Shown here piece after piece: positions 8,395 to 17,818 of a stretch of DNA of 64,000 nucleotides. The translations under genes and the position numbers were made by a program. A model generated the notes under the pieces. The model worked only from the letters and a program-made list of their open reading frames with translations. It was not told the origin of the DNA and ran no database searches. Source of the DNA: Roseimicrobium gellanilyticum (GTDB taxonomy: Bacteria; Verrucomicrobiota; Verrucomicrobiia; Verrucomicrobiales; Verrucomicrobiaceae); NCBI RefSeq assembly GCF_003315205.1, contig NZ_QNRR01000003.1, positions 310,001-374,000 on the forward strand. The letters are read 5' to 3'. Position 1 is the stretch's first letter; every line of letters starts with the position of its first letter.

Positions 8395-11300
8395 TCACGC
8401 GTTCGCCGCTGTCGCCGCCTCAATCTCCATGCCAGTGGGTTCCTTCTTGGGAGGACCGCTGATCTTCTCCGCCAGTCGCTGCACCACGACATACAGCCAC
8501 GGGATGAAGAACACACCCACCACCGTGGCAGTGGTCATACCAAAGCAGACCGCCGTCCCCAGGCTCTGGCGGCTGGCGGCACCCGCGCCACTGGAGAGCA
8601 CGAGAGGTACCACGCCGAGAATGAAGGCCAGTGACGTCATCACGATGGGTCGCAGACGGAGCTTGGCGCCTTCCAGTGCAGCTTCTTCAATGTCCATCCC
8701 ATTCTCACGCCGCACCTTGGCAAACTCCACGATGAGAATCGCATTCTTCGCCGCGAGGCCGATGAGCATCACGAGGCCAATCTGTACATAGACATCATTG
8801 GTCAGTCCCCGCAGCCACGCGCCGAGGAAGGCACCAAAGACACCGATGGGCAGGCCAAACAACACGGCGAATGGCACCGCCCAGCTCTCATACTGCGCCG
8901 CCAGCACCAGGAAGACAAAGAGCAGTGCCAGCGCGAGAATGGTCGTCTGCTGGCCACCGGCTTGTTTCTCCTGAAGCGCGGTGCCGGTCCACTCGTAGCC
9001 GTATCCATCCGGCAGTTGTTCCTTGGCCACTTGCTCCATGGTGGAAATCACCTGCCCCGAGCTGAATCCCGGCGCCGCAGACGCAGTGATCTCCGCATTG
9101 CGGTACACGTTGTAGTGGGGCAGCAGATCCGCGCCGGTCGCGGACTCCACCTTGGCGAAGGTGCTGAATGGCACCATGCTGCCATCCGCACTGCGCACAT
9201 AGATGTTGTTGATGTCCTCCGGATTCATCCGGTAGCTCGGCTCCGCCTGCACCTTCACTTGAAAGCTGCGTCCGAAGAGCGTGAGGTCGTTCACATAAAG
9301 CCCACCGAGGTAGGACTGCAGCGCCCCAAACACACTGTCGAGCGGGATGCCCAGCGTTTTGATCTTGTCACGGTCCAGATCCACGGAGAGCTGCGGTACC
9401 CGCGTGCTGTAGAAGGTGAAGGCTCGGGCGATGCCCGGCTTCTGCGATACTGCACCAAGGAACTGATCTGCCACCTGCTGCAGTTCCTCCGGCGTGCGAC
9501 CGCTGCGATCCTGCAATTCAAATTGCACCCCACCTGCATTCCCCAGGCCCTGGATGGGCGGGGGCGAGGTAGGAATAATCATCGCCTCAGGAATCTGGCT
9601 CACCTTGGCATAGACCGACGGCACAATGTGCGCCACCTGCTCTTCAGGCTTGGTGCGCTCACTCCAATCTTTCAGGGACACGATGCAAGCTCCCGAGTTG
9701 GAACTGCGCGCACCGCTGAGCAAGTTCAGACCACCGATGGTGATGACATCGCTTACGCCCGGCGTCTGCTTCAGGATATCCTCCACCTTGCGCAGCACGC
9801 GATCGGTGCGCTCTTGAGAGGCTCCATCCGGCAGCGTGGTGACCACGAAGATATAGCCCATGTCTTCGTCCGGCAGGAAGGAGGTTGGCAGACGTTTCAA
9901 CAGCCCCACGGCTCCAAGATAGATCGCTGCCAGCAAGACCACCGAAATGATGCCGAAGCGAATCAGCCTGCGGCAAATGCTCACATAAGTGCCCGTCACT
10001 CGATCGAAGAAGCGATTGAACGCCGCCAGCGCCCTGCCCACCGGTCCTTTGGACGGATTGCGATGCCGCAGGAGCATCACGCACAGAGCCGGCGTCAATG
10101 TGAGCGCTACCAGAGCAGAGATCAGTACTGACACGGAAAGTGTGATGGCAAACTGCTGATACAGCTTCCCTGTGATACCGCCCATGAAGGACACGGGGAC
10201 GAACACCGAGCAGAGCACCAGCGCGATGGCGATCACTGGACCGGATACTTCTGTCATCGCCCGCTGGGTGGCCTGCAGCGGGCTCAAGCCCTTCTCAATG
10301 TGGTGCTCCACCGCCTCCACCACCACGATGGCATCATCCACCACCAGGCCAATGGCCAGCACCAGCGCAAAGAGGGTAAGTGTATTGATGGAAAAGCCCA
10401 GCGGTCCAAAGATGGCGAATGTGCCGATCAGCGACACAGGCACCGCCAGCATCGGAATCAAGGTCGCACGCCAGTTCCCCAGGAAGACGAACACCACCAC
10501 CACCACCAGCACGAATGCCTCCAGCAGTGTGTGGAGCACCTCCTCAATCGATGCAGTCACGAACTTGGTGGTGTCAAAACTCACCGCGACCTTCATTCCT
10601 GGCGGCAAGGACTCAGCAAGCAGATCCATGCGCGCCTTCGCCGCATTGGCCGTATCCAGTGCATTCGCTGTGGGAAGCTGGAAGATCCCGATGAGCGCAG
10701 CCGGCGAACCATTGATGCGACCAAAGCTGGTGTAGTCCTTCCCCCCAAGCTCCGTGCGTGCCACATCGCGGATGCGCACCACGGTGCCATCCTGCAACGT
10801 CAGGATCACAATGTCGCCAAACTCCTCCGGGTCGACGAGCCGTCCCTTCACGTTTACCGAAAACTGGAACTCCGCGCCCTTCGCGGCTGGAGGCGATCCG
10901 ATTTGACCCGCGGCAGCCTGCACGTTTTGTTCTTGCAGCGCGCGCGACACGTCATTCGCAGTGAGGCCCAGCTTGGCCAGCTTGTCCGGCTGGAGCCACA
11001 CACGCATGGAGTAGTCCTTCTGCGTGAAGATCTGCACCGCGCCCACCCCCTGCACACGTGCCAGTTCGGATTGCAGGTTCAGGAAGGCATAGTTGTTCAG
11101 GAAGAGGTCATCGTAGGTCCCATCCGGAGAGCTCAGGGCAAACACAAGCAGCATGTCCGGCGACTGCTTCGTCACGGTGATGCCATTCTTCGTCACGTCC
11201 GCCGGCAGCTTGGGTTGCGCACGTGCCACGCGGTTCTGCACATCCACCGCAGCGTCATCGATGTTCTTGCCCACCTTGAAGGTGACCTTGATGCTGCATT

Positions 11301-11559
11301 GCCCATCACTCGTGCTGCTGCTGGACATGTAGATCATGTCCTCCGCTCCATTGATTTCCTGCTCCAGTGGTGTGGTCACTGTTTCCTCCACCACCTTCGA
11401 GCTGGCGCCGGGATACGTCGCCGTGACCTGGATGGTCGGCGGCGTCATATTCGGATAACGTGCGATGGGAAGGGAACGCAATCCAAGATACCCCACCAAC
11501 ACGATGAGGATGGAGAGCACCATCGCAAAGACACGACGCTGGATGAAGAAATGGGCCAT
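8395..11559 (-). CDS. RND multidrug efflux pump, inner-membrane permease (AcrB/MexB type, HAE1)
   Basis: A 1054-residue proton-driven exporter, full length for HAE1 transporters. N terminus MAHFFIQRRVFAMVLSILIVLVGYLGLRSLPIARYP is characteristic. The proton relay is intact: adjacent aspartates in GLVVDDAIVVVEAVEHH of TM4 and the lysine in GLAAKNAILIVEFAK of TM10. Large periplasmic loops with porter and docking domains follow TM1 and TM7. It forms the last gene of a leftward operon with the adaptor (18-base gap) and the TetR regulator. No outer-membrane TolC-like factor is encoded next to it, so the channel must be supplied from elsewhere. Likely substrates are drugs, detergents or other toxic hydrophobic compounds. 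Confidence 0.95.
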   Translation of the reverse strand: MAHFFIQRRVFAMVLSILIVLVGYLGLRSLPIARYPNMTPPTIQVTATYPGASSKVVEETVTTPLEQEINGAEDMIYMSSSSTSDGQCSIKVTFKVGKNIDDAAVDVQNRVARAQPKLPADVTKNGITVTKQSPDMLLVFALSSPDGTYDDLFLNNYAFLNLQSELARVQGVGAVQIFTQKDYSMRVWLQPDKLAKLGLTANDVSRALQEQNVQAAAGQIGSPPAAKGAEFQFSVNVKGRLVDPEEFGDIVILTLQDGTVVRIRDVARTELGGKDYTSFGRINGSPAALIGIFQLPTANALDTANAAKARMDLLAESLPPGMKVAVSFDTTKFVTASIEEVLHTLLEAFVLVVVVVFVFLGNWRATLIPMLAVPVSLIGTFAIFGPLGFSINTLTLFALVLAIGLVVDDAIVVVEAVEHHIEKGLSPLQATQRAMTEVSGPVIAIALVLCSVFVPVSFMGGITGKLYQQFAITLSVSVLISALVALTLTPALCVMLLRHRNPSKGPVGRALAAFNRFFDRVTGTYVSICRRLIRFGIISVVLLAAIYLGAVGLLKRLPTSFLPDEDMGYIFVVTTLPDGASQERTDRVLRKVEDILKQTPGVSDVITIGGLNLLSGARSSNSGACIVSLKDWSERTKPEEQVAHIVPSVYAKVSQIPEAMIIPTSPPPIQGLGNAGGVQFELQDRSGRTPEELQQVADQFLGAVSQKPGIARAFTFYSTRVPQLSVDLDRDKIKTLGIPLDSVFGALQSYLGGLYVNDLTLFGRSFQVKVQAEPSYRMNPEDINNIYVRSADGSMVPFSTFAKVESATGADLLPHYNVYRNAEITASAAPGFSSGQVISTMEQVAKEQLPDGYGYEWTGTALQEKQAGGQQTTILALALLFVFLVLAAQYESWAVPFAVLFGLPIGVFGAFLGAWLRGLTNDVYVQIGLVMLIGLAAKNAILIVEFAKVRRENGMDIEEAALEGAKLRLRPIVMTSLAFILGVVPLVLSSGAGAASRQSLGTAVCFGMTTATVVGVFFIPWLYVVVQRLAEKISGPPKKEPTGMEIEAATAANA

Positions 11560-11577
11560 GACGTGAGCGGGTGCGGG

Positions 11578-12822
11578 TTATTTCGCGGCGGGCGTTTCCG
11601 ACTTGGCGGGCATAGCGTCCGCCTCCTTTTTATCCTGCGGTGCCGATGAGGCAGGACTTGCTGCGGCTGGCGGCGGAGCGGCAGGCGTCGAGGGCTGCGT
11701 CATCGGAGTCACCACCATTCCCGGGCGGGCCTTTTGAATGCCTTCAATGATCACACGCTCACCTTCCTTGACTCCTTCAGACACCACGAAGAGATCTTCA
11801 ACACGGTCGGTGATTTGCACCGGTCGCTGTTCCACCTTGTTCCCCTCTCCCACCACAAACACAAACTTGATGCTCTGCGTTGTGGAGACCGCCCGCTGCG
11901 GAATAAGAATGGCGCCGGGACGATCCTCCGGCTTTGCGCGCACACGGGCAAACTGTCCGGGCCGGAGGAGCCCCTCTTTGTTTGGGAAGGTCACCACCAC
12001 TTTCAGGGTTCCAGCGCGGGCATCCAGGGCACGATCCGCAAAATCAAACCTCCCGATCTGTGGATACGTGGAACCGTCCCCGAGGAGCAACTGGAACTGC
12101 ATCGATTCACTGTGCCGCTCCCTTGCCTCGTCATCACCCAGGAAGCGCTTTTGAAAGCGGAGGAAACTGGACTCGGAAACGTGGAATACCGCTCTCATGG
12201 GATCCACGGTGGACACCGTGGCCAGCAGGGTGGAGCCGCCGGTGCTGCCCACGTAGTTTCCCACGTCCACCTGGCGCTCCCCGATGATGCCATCAAAGGG
12301 GGCCTTCATCTGCGTGTACCCCAGATCCAACTCCGCCTTTTTCAGCGAGGCTTTCGCACCCAGCATGTCCGCCTCAGCAACTTTTGCAGTGGAGATGGCA
12401 TTGTCCAGATCCTGCTGCGAAATGGCGCTCTGCTTCACGAGAGGACGCAGGCGCTCCACATCCGCATTGGCACGGGAGAGCGTTGCCTCTGTCTTGCTCA
12501 CATTGGCCTTCGCTTCCTCCACGATGGCCTGGTAGGGCTTGGGATCGATCTCAAACAACAGCGCCCCCTGTTTCACAAGTCCACCTTCCCGGAAGGGCGC
12601 TTGAGTCAAGAAGCCCTGCACCCGGGCGCGGATCTCCACCGTCTGAAACGCTTCGGTCTGCGCCACATTGTCCACGTAGATGGGCACGTCCTTCTTGATG
12701 ACCGTGGCCACCACCACGGCTGGTGGAGGCGGTGCCGCGGGACCTTGTGGACCACTTTTGCCACACGATGACAGTGCTGCGGCGCCGGTGACGGCCAGGA
12801 GAGTGCAGGCGATCGCTTTCAT
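11578..12822 (-). CDS. RND efflux periplasmic adaptor (membrane fusion protein, lipoprotein)
   Basis: A 414-residue adaptor linking the RND permease to an outer-membrane channel. The signal peptide ends in a lipobox (AAALSSCGKSG, Cys at about residue 20), so it is lipid-anchored like AcrA. The biotinyl-lipoyl-like halves surround an alpha hairpin (AKANVSKTEATLSRANADVE, then VKQSAISQQDLDNAISTAKV); the beta-barrel region contains KAPFDGIIGERQVDVGNYVG. The C-terminal 50 residues are rich in Pro, Ala and Ser and look disordered. The start codon overlaps the stop of tetR by four bases (ATGA), showing translational coupling; the pump gene follows after 18 bases. Confidence 0.93.
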   Translation of the reverse strand: MKAIACTLLAVTGAAALSSCGKSGPQGPAAPPPPAVVVATVIKKDVPIYVDNVAQTEAFQTVEIRARVQGFLTQAPFREGGLVKQGALLFEIDPKPYQAIVEEAKANVSKTEATLSRANADVERLRPLVKQSAISQQDLDNAISTAKVAEADMLGAKASLKKAELDLGYTQMKAPFDGIIGERQVDVGNYVGSTGGSTLLATVSTVDPMRAVFHVSESSFLRFQKRFLGDDEARERHSESMQFQLLLGDGSTYPQIGRFDFADRALDARAGTLKVVVTFPNKEGLLRPGQFARVRAKPEDRPGAILIPQRAVSTTQSIKFVFVVGEGNKVEQRPVQITDRVEDLFVVSEGVKEGERVIIEGIQKARPGMVVTPMTQPSTPAAPPPAAASPASSAPQDKKEADAMPAKSETPAAK

Positions 12823-13460
12823 GACTTGGGAGATTTGAGGACAGCCCTCAGGCAGAGATTGGTGATGAACTCGCTTTCTTCTTCGAGTGCGCGTCCGCTT
12901 TTGCGTGTGGCAATCCAGTCGCGATAAAATCCGTGAAGCATCCCCTGTAGAGCCACAGCGAAGTGGCGGGGATTTCCTGACTGGAACATGCCCTTTTTCT
13001 GTCCAGCTTTCACACAGTCTGCCAGCAAGCTTAGCAGACGTTCCTGCTGCACTTCAAGACGCTTCCAATAGTCGGCGCTCAAACTTGTCTCCAGGCGCTC
13101 GCCGAAATAAATCTGCAGGAGCGACATGTCGCGCCGCACGGACTCCAACTGACCGGAGATGACTCGGCGAAGCACTTCCACCGGATCCTTCACCTCCTTG
13201 ATGCGCTCCTGAACGAACCGCAGCACGCTCGCGATCCGGCGCTCCACCAGTTCCACGTACAGGGCTTCTTTCCCCGGGAAATAGCGGTACAGGGCGCCCG
13301 TCGCGTACTCCGCGGCCTTCGCGATCTCATCCATGGAGGCGCCATGAAATCCCTTCTGGGCAAAGACCCGGCTCGCTGCGGCCAGCATGTCCTCCACCTT
13401 GCGCTCACGCTCCCTCGCCTTACGGGGAGTGGCTGTTCCGGCATCAGAATCCAAGTTCAT
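12819..13460 (-). CDS. TetR/AcrR-family repressor of the RND pump operon
   Basis: A 213-residue regulator. The N-terminal TetR helix-turn-helix is clear: ILA-like helix DMLAAASRVFAQKGFHGASM, then DEIAKAAEYATGALYRYFPGKEALY. The remaining 140 residues are the ligand-binding all-helical domain. It is the first gene of the efflux operon and overlaps the adaptor gene by four bases. The start ATG at 13460 lies inside a 36-bp perfect palindrome (13455-13490), so the protein very likely represses its own operon by occluding transcription or translation initiation. The start lacks a Shine-Dalgarno sequence because the palindrome fills that space; a later ATG at residue 25 would cut into the DNA-binding domain. 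Confidence 0.93.
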   Translation of the reverse strand: MNLDSDAGTATPRKARERERKVEDMLAAASRVFAQKGFHGASMDEIAKAAEYATGALYRYFPGKEALYVELVERRIASVLRFVQERIKEVKDPVEVLRRVISGQLESVRRDMSLLQIYFGERLETSLSADYWKRLEVQQERLLSLLADCVKAGQKKGMFQSGNPRHFAVALQGMLHGFYRDWIATRKSGRALEEESEFITNLCLRAVLKSPKS

Positions 13461-13490
13461 GAATGTGAACGTACGTTCACATTCATGAAC
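13455..13490. promoter_or_regulatory. 36-bp perfect palindrome, probable TetR operator
   Basis: Positions 13455-13472 are the exact reverse complement of 13473-13490. The centre reads GTGAACGTACGTTCAC, a typical TetR-family operator core, and the arms extend to GTTCATGAAT on each side. The palindrome covers the ATG of the tetR gene (13458-13460). A TTGACG hexamer, a fair -35, lies just outside it at 13495-13500 on the minus strand, so the bound repressor would cover the rest of the promoter. Symmetry breaks one base beyond each end. Confidence 0.85.
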
Positions 13491-13553
13491 AAACCGTCAA
13501 ATGGATTCTTGTTTATCCAAGTCGCCCCACCTTGGAGAGCGCCTGCTAATCAC

Positions 13554-14987
13554 TTAGGCCAGAAGGCCTTGAGCCACTTCACCGCTCACATTTGTCAGCC
13601 GGAAATTCCGCCCGGCGTAGTTGAAGGTCAGTTTTGTGTGATCCAGCCCCAGCAGGTGCAGCATGGTCGCGTGCCAGTCATGGATGTGCATGGGATTGAC
13701 CGATGCCTTGTAGCCAATCTCATCCGTGGCGCCGTAGTTCATGCCGCCTTTCACACCACCGCCGGCCATCCAGATGGAGTAGCCTTTGTTGTTGTGATCG
13801 CGCCCATCATTCGCCTGAGCGTAGGGTGTGCGACCGAACTCACCGGCCCACACCACCAGGGTGTCCTTCAGCATGCCACGCTGTTTCAAATCGGTGAGCA
13901 GGGCCGCGATGGGCTTGTCCGTGGCCTCGCACGCTTTTGCGAGATTGTCTTTCAGCAGGGCATGGTGGTCCCAGTTCGCCGGGGCCGCGATCTCGATGAA
14001 CCTCACTCCTGCTTCTGCAAGGCGGCGGGCCAGCAGGCACTGGCGGGCGAACTGATCCTTTCCTTCACCGATGCCGTAGAGCTTGCGCACACTCTCCGGC
14101 TCATCTCGAATCTCCAGCACCCCGGGCACTTCAGACTGCATGCGGAAGGCAAGTTCGAAGGATTCAATCGCCCCTTCGATTTCCGGCTGCCACTGCTCGC
14201 GCTCCAGCTTGTGCTGGTTCAGACTGCGGATGAGATCGATCTGCGCCCGCTGGGTGGAGGATGAAAGTTTGCTGTTCGCGATGTTCTTCATCGGCGGTCC
14301 CGGAGTGTCGTCGCGCTTCAGGAAAGCGGCGTACAAGTCCGGCAGCTGGCTGCCACCGATGCGTGTACCCTGGCAGATGGCGGGCAGGAAGGCGCTGCCA
14401 TAGTTCAAGGCGCCGCCGTTGTCCGCCGGTGGATTCAAGGTGATGAAGCCCGGCAGGTTGTCATTCTCACTGCCAAGGCCATACAAGGTCCATGCCCCCA
14501 ACGAAGGCCGCACGAACTGGAAACTTCCCGTGTGCATCTGCGCGAAGGCCTGCGCGTGATTCGGCAGGTCCGTGTGCATGGAGTTGATGATGCACAAATC
14601 ATCTGCATGCTTCGCGAGATGTGGATATCTGTCTGTGATCCACAGGCCGGACTTCCCATGCTGGGTGAAGGGATGCGCGGGTCCGAGAAGTTTTGCTCCT
14701 GCAGAATCGCGCCCGAGTGTAGCGGATTTGCCACTGCCCTTGATGAGGTCAGGCTTGTAGTCGAACAGATCCACATGCGAGGGACCGCCGCGCATGGTGA
14801 GGAAGATGATGCGCTTCGCCCGCGCAGGGAAATGCGGCGCCTTCGAGACAAGAGCATCCCCACCTTTCGCTGCCGCCGTCTGTGCCAGCGCGGCGAATGC
14901 CAGATAGCCGATGCCCGAGGAGACGGTCATCAAGGCCTCGCGACGCGAAAACAAGCGGTGCGGAAAAGCGGAAGCAGTCGTTTGCAT
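13554..14987 (-). CDS. DUF1501 secreted protein (Tat signal), partner of the PSD1 gene
   Basis: A 477-residue protein of the DUF1501 family, which has an alkaline-phosphatase-superfamily fold and occurs mostly in Planctomycetes and Verrucomicrobia. The N terminus has a twin-arginine-like signal (LFSRREALMTVSSGIGYLAF). Family landmarks are FLTMRGGPSHVDLFDYKP, HPFTQHGKSGLWITD, MHTDLPNHAQAFAQMHTG and WAGEFGRTPYAQANDGRDHN. The start at ATG 14987 fits the signal peptide; the longer frame to 15302 lies in the coding region of the upstream gene. It begins 31 bases after the PSD1 gene on the same strand. The pair is recurrent in this phylum, but its biochemical role is not established. Confidence 0.92.
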   Translation of the reverse strand: MQTTASAFPHRLFSRREALMTVSSGIGYLAFAALAQTAAAKGGDALVSKAPHFPARAKRIIFLTMRGGPSHVDLFDYKPDLIKGSGKSATLGRDSAGAKLLGPAHPFTQHGKSGLWITDRYPHLAKHADDLCIINSMHTDLPNHAQAFAQMHTGSFQFVRPSLGAWTLYGLGSENDNLPGFITLNPPADNGGALNYGSAFLPAICQGTRIGGSQLPDLYAAFLKRDDTPGPPMKNIANSKLSSSTQRAQIDLIRSLNQHKLEREQWQPEIEGAIESFELAFRMQSEVPGVLEIRDEPESVRKLYGIGEGKDQFARQCLLARRLAEAGVRFIEIAAPANWDHHALLKDNLAKACEATDKPIAALLTDLKQRGMLKDTLVVWAGEFGRTPYAQANDGRDHNNKGYSIWMAGGGVKGGMNYGATDEIGYKASVNPMHIHDWHATMLHLLGLDHTKLTFNYAGRNFRLTNVSGEVAQGLLA

Positions 14988-15018
14988 GGCAGTACGATTG
15001 GTGGAGTGAACTTGCTGA

Positions 15019-17541
15019 CTAGTCGGCGTTGCGGAATTCTGCGGTGGCCAGCAGAGCCTGGCAGTAGCTGGCGAGCAGGGCGTCTTCAGCCGGAGCATCG
15101 GACGACGTTCCCGCCGTCTCGAAATAGTGCTTCGCGATTTCCATCTCCTTCGGGTCGGGCGCGCGGTTGAAGCAGAGGAGAAATGCCTCGCGAATGCGTG
15201 CCTCGGTTGCCTTCTGTGCCTTCGCGACCCGTGCAGCAAGAGCCGCGGCCTGTTCCTGAACGAAGGCGCCGTTGAGCAGGTACAACGCCTGTAGCGGCAC
15301 ATTCGTCACACTGCGGTCTCCGATCACCAGGCTGGGCTCAGCGGCATCGAACAACTCCATGGCATCCGGCAACGCATCACGCAGCACCGGAAGATATACG
15401 GAGCGTCGGCGAGAACCATCGAGGTCCTCAGGCACCTTTTTGTTGAAGCCGATGAGCGACACCGAGTGGTTATCGAGTTCCGCCACCAGCGACCCTGCAC
15501 GCGGTGAAGGATCCAGGAGGCCTGACACGGACAGCATGGAGTCGCGGATCACTTCTGCATCCAGACGCCTCTTGCCGGCACGCCACAGCAGGCGGTTCTC
15601 CGGATCCTTGTGGAAACAATCGTCACGATACGTCGACGCCTGACGGTAGGTACGGGAGAGCGCAATCTCACGAATGAGCGCCTTCACCGACCAACCACCG
15701 TCCGTGAATTTCACTGCCAGCGAATCCAACAGCTCCTGGTGACTGGGGCGCTCACCGCTGAAGCCAAAATTGTCCGTGGTCTTCACGAGTCCCGCTCCCA
15801 GCAGGTGTCGCCACACACGATTCACCATCACCCGGGAAGTGAGTGGATGTTCCGGACTGGTGAGCCATCTGGCAAACTCCAGCCGCCCGCTCGATTTGCC
15901 ATCAGGAACTGATACACCGCGCATCTCCATCACTTTGGGGAAGCCACGCCTGATGGTTTTGCCCGGGTGCGCGATCTCTCCACGCTCCAGCAGGGCCGCA
16001 TCCTGGATCTTCTCCGCATCCTCCACGCCCATGCACAGCGGAAGAGCGCGTCCCTTTTCATCCATGGTGGCCAGCCGTCCCTCCAGACCACCGCTCTGCC
16101 AGTAGATGCGAATGGCATTGCCCAGCAGTTTGTTGAACTCACCACTGAGGTCCTTGCCCTCGAGGTTGGCCTTCATCACATAAGCCTCCTGGTCCTTGCC
16201 CTCTTTGGCGAGTTGGGCGAGGTCGGCCTTCAGCCTGGCCACCTCTTGAGGTGTGCCGGGTTTGTTTGGCACGAGCTGCCCGGGCAATTCCGGGAGACGA
16301 AGGAGCGTGCCGCCATTGTTGTTCTCGGAATCGATCCACGTGCCGTAGTGCGTCTTCGTGCTCTTGAAGACACCCGCGAGCGCGTAGTAGTCCTCCATGC
16401 TGAAGGGCTCCGTTTTGTGATCATGGCAGCGTGCGCAGGCCACGGAACTGGCCATGATGGCGCGGGTCACGGTGTCGAGCTGTTCGTCCGCGAGATCCGC
16501 GGCGAACTGCGCCTTGCTCATTTCATTCAACCCCTTCGCACCAAAGGCAAGAAAGCCGGTGGCCACCAGCAGTTGTGCCCGCGCAGCATCATCCTTTGCT
16601 GGCAGCAGATCACCTGCGATCTGCTCGGTGACGAACCGATCGAACGGCTTTCCTTCGTTCATCGCACGGATGACATAGTCGCGATATCGCCAGGCATGTG
16701 GAAAGGTGATGTTCGATTCACGCCCATTCGACTCCGCGAAGCGAGCGACGTCCAGCCAGTGCTTTCCCCATCGTTCGCCGAAGTGTGGACTGCCCAGCAA
16801 GCGGTCCACCGTTTCGCCCAACAGTTTCTCTCGCTCCTCACCACCTTTGTTCCATCTCTGTACGAAGAACTCTGTTTCCGCCGGAGTTGGAGGGAGACCG
16901 ACAAGGTCGAAATGCAATCGACGCAGCAGCACTACGGGCTCGGCATCTGGCGAAGGCGTCATGCCTTCCGCCTCCAGCCTGGCCAGGACGAAGTGATCCA
17001 GGTCCCGAGTCGCCCAATCCGTGTCCTTTGTTTTTGGCGAGGGCGCCACGACGGGCTTTTGGTAGCTCCAGAATTTTCTCCCCTCCTCCACAGAGACGGG
17101 AGGCAGGGCAGCTGTTCTCGCCGCCGTCTCACGGGGATCATTCGCACCACTCTTGATCCAGGCTTCCAAATCCGCGATGACCCGGTCGCTGAGTTTCGGC
17201 TTTTTGGGTGGCATCTCCAGGTCGGGATCCGCATGCTTCACTGCGGTGAGCAGCAGACTCTTCGTGGGATCTCCCGGCACGACTGCAGGGCCGGTCTCAC
17301 CTCCGCTGCGAATGCCGTGTTTCGTATCCAGCAGCAGCCCACCCTTGGATTTGCCAGTTTCTGTGGAGTGGCATTCGTAGCAGTGCTCCACCAACACGGG
17401 ACGGATCTTCGATTCAAAGAAGGCGACTGAAGCAGCATCCTCCGCGCGCGTGTGCGAGGCCATGCCAGCCAACGAGACGAGGGGGAGCAGCAGGCGAGCA
17501 ACCCTGCGAGGCGCGGAGGTGAGGTTGTTTCCGGAGCTCAT
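15019..17541 (-). CDS. PSD1 protein: planctomycete-type cytochrome c + DUF1549 + DUF1553
   Basis: An 840-residue exported protein with the order cytochrome-like domain (about 40-135), DUF1549 (about 165-375) and DUF1553 (about 540-820). A single heme-binding motif, CYECHS with C54, C57 and H58, follows the signal peptide (RLLLPLVSLAGMASHTRA). VDRLLGSPHFGERWGKHWLDVARFAESNG and RVMVNRVWRHLLGAGLVKTTDNFG are characteristic of the two DUFs. Genes of this kind are found in large numbers in Planctomycetes and Verrucomicrobia and are often linked to sulfatase and polysaccharide degradation loci; a redox function in the periplasm is inferred from the heme motif. Upstream, a TATAAA at 17727-17732 on this strand could be the -10 of the operon promoter, implying a leader of about 180 bases. 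Confidence 0.95.
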   Translation of the reverse strand: MSSGNNLTSAPRRVARLLLPLVSLAGMASHTRAEDAASVAFFESKIRPVLVEHCYECHSTETGKSKGGLLLDTKHGIRSGGETGPAVVPGDPTKSLLLTAVKHADPDLEMPPKKPKLSDRVIADLEAWIKSGANDPRETAARTAALPPVSVEEGRKFWSYQKPVVAPSPKTKDTDWATRDLDHFVLARLEAEGMTPSPDAEPVVLLRRLHFDLVGLPPTPAETEFFVQRWNKGGEEREKLLGETVDRLLGSPHFGERWGKHWLDVARFAESNGRESNITFPHAWRYRDYVIRAMNEGKPFDRFVTEQIAGDLLPAKDDAARAQLLVATGFLAFGAKGLNEMSKAQFAADLADEQLDTVTRAIMASSVACARCHDHKTEPFSMEDYYALAGVFKSTKTHYGTWIDSENNNGGTLLRLPELPGQLVPNKPGTPQEVARLKADLAQLAKEGKDQEAYVMKANLEGKDLSGEFNKLLGNAIRIYWQSGGLEGRLATMDEKGRALPLCMGVEDAEKIQDAALLERGEIAHPGKTIRRGFPKVMEMRGVSVPDGKSSGRLEFARWLTSPEHPLTSRVMVNRVWRHLLGAGLVKTTDNFGFSGERPSHQELLDSLAVKFTDGGWSVKALIREIALSRTYRQASTYRDDCFHKDPENRLLWRAGKRRLDAEVIRDSMLSVSGLLDPSPRAGSLVAELDNHSVSLIGFNKKVPEDLDGSRRRSVYLPVLRDALPDAMELFDAAEPSLVIGDRSVTNVPLQALYLLNGAFVQEQAAALAARVAKAQKATEARIREAFLLCFNRAPDPKEMEIAKHYFETAGTSSDAPAEDALLASYCQALLATAEFRNAD

Positions 17542-17650
17542 GGGAGTCTGAAAAAATTCAGAAATTGGCCAAACGAACTATCGTTTTCGGCAGTTGATTG
17601 ATTTTCAGGGGGAATGGCGGCGAGATTCATGATGAGAGCTTCGGGGAATG

Positions 17651-17677
17651 GCCGCAAAAGAACGCAAAGGACGCAGG
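17651..17677. repeat. Short A/G-rich direct-repeat remnant
   Basis: The segment contains three near-copies of a roughly 9-base unit (CGCAAAAGAA, CGCAAAGGA, CGCAGGAGG). Sequences of this type are scattered in intergenic regions of many Verrucomicrobia as I recall. No coding or regulatory function is visible; it lies in the leader of the PSD1 operon. Confidence 0.3.
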
Positions 17678-17792
17678 AGGGTTGGGCGCCAGGCAGGGTG
17701 ACGGAATGTGGTGAGCTTACCCAGATTTTATACCCATACAATTGTTGAATAAATAGTCAGGTTAACTGTGAGCTCGTTGGAGGAAGGGTAAT

Positions 17793-17814
17793 TGTCCGAT
17801 GGATATTTCGGACA
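17793..17814 (-). terminator. Hairpin just after the beta-propeller lipoprotein gene
   Basis: TGTCCGA at 17793-17799 pairs with TCGGACA at 17808-17814 around an 8-base loop. It lies 4 bases beyond the stop codon of the leftward lipoprotein gene, a typical terminator position. There is no run of T after it, so it may be only a 3'-end stabilising hairpin or an operator. Confidence 0.33.
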
Positions 17815-17818
17815 GCGT

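Noticed and set aside
8962-11649. Long plus-strand ORFs opposite the RND pump
   Set aside because: No signal or fold; the RND gene on the other strand is unmistakable.
15967-17430. 487-codon plus-strand ORF opposite the PSD1 gene
   Set aside because: Shadow frame; the cytochrome/DUF1549/DUF1553 protein on the minus strand has clear motifs.
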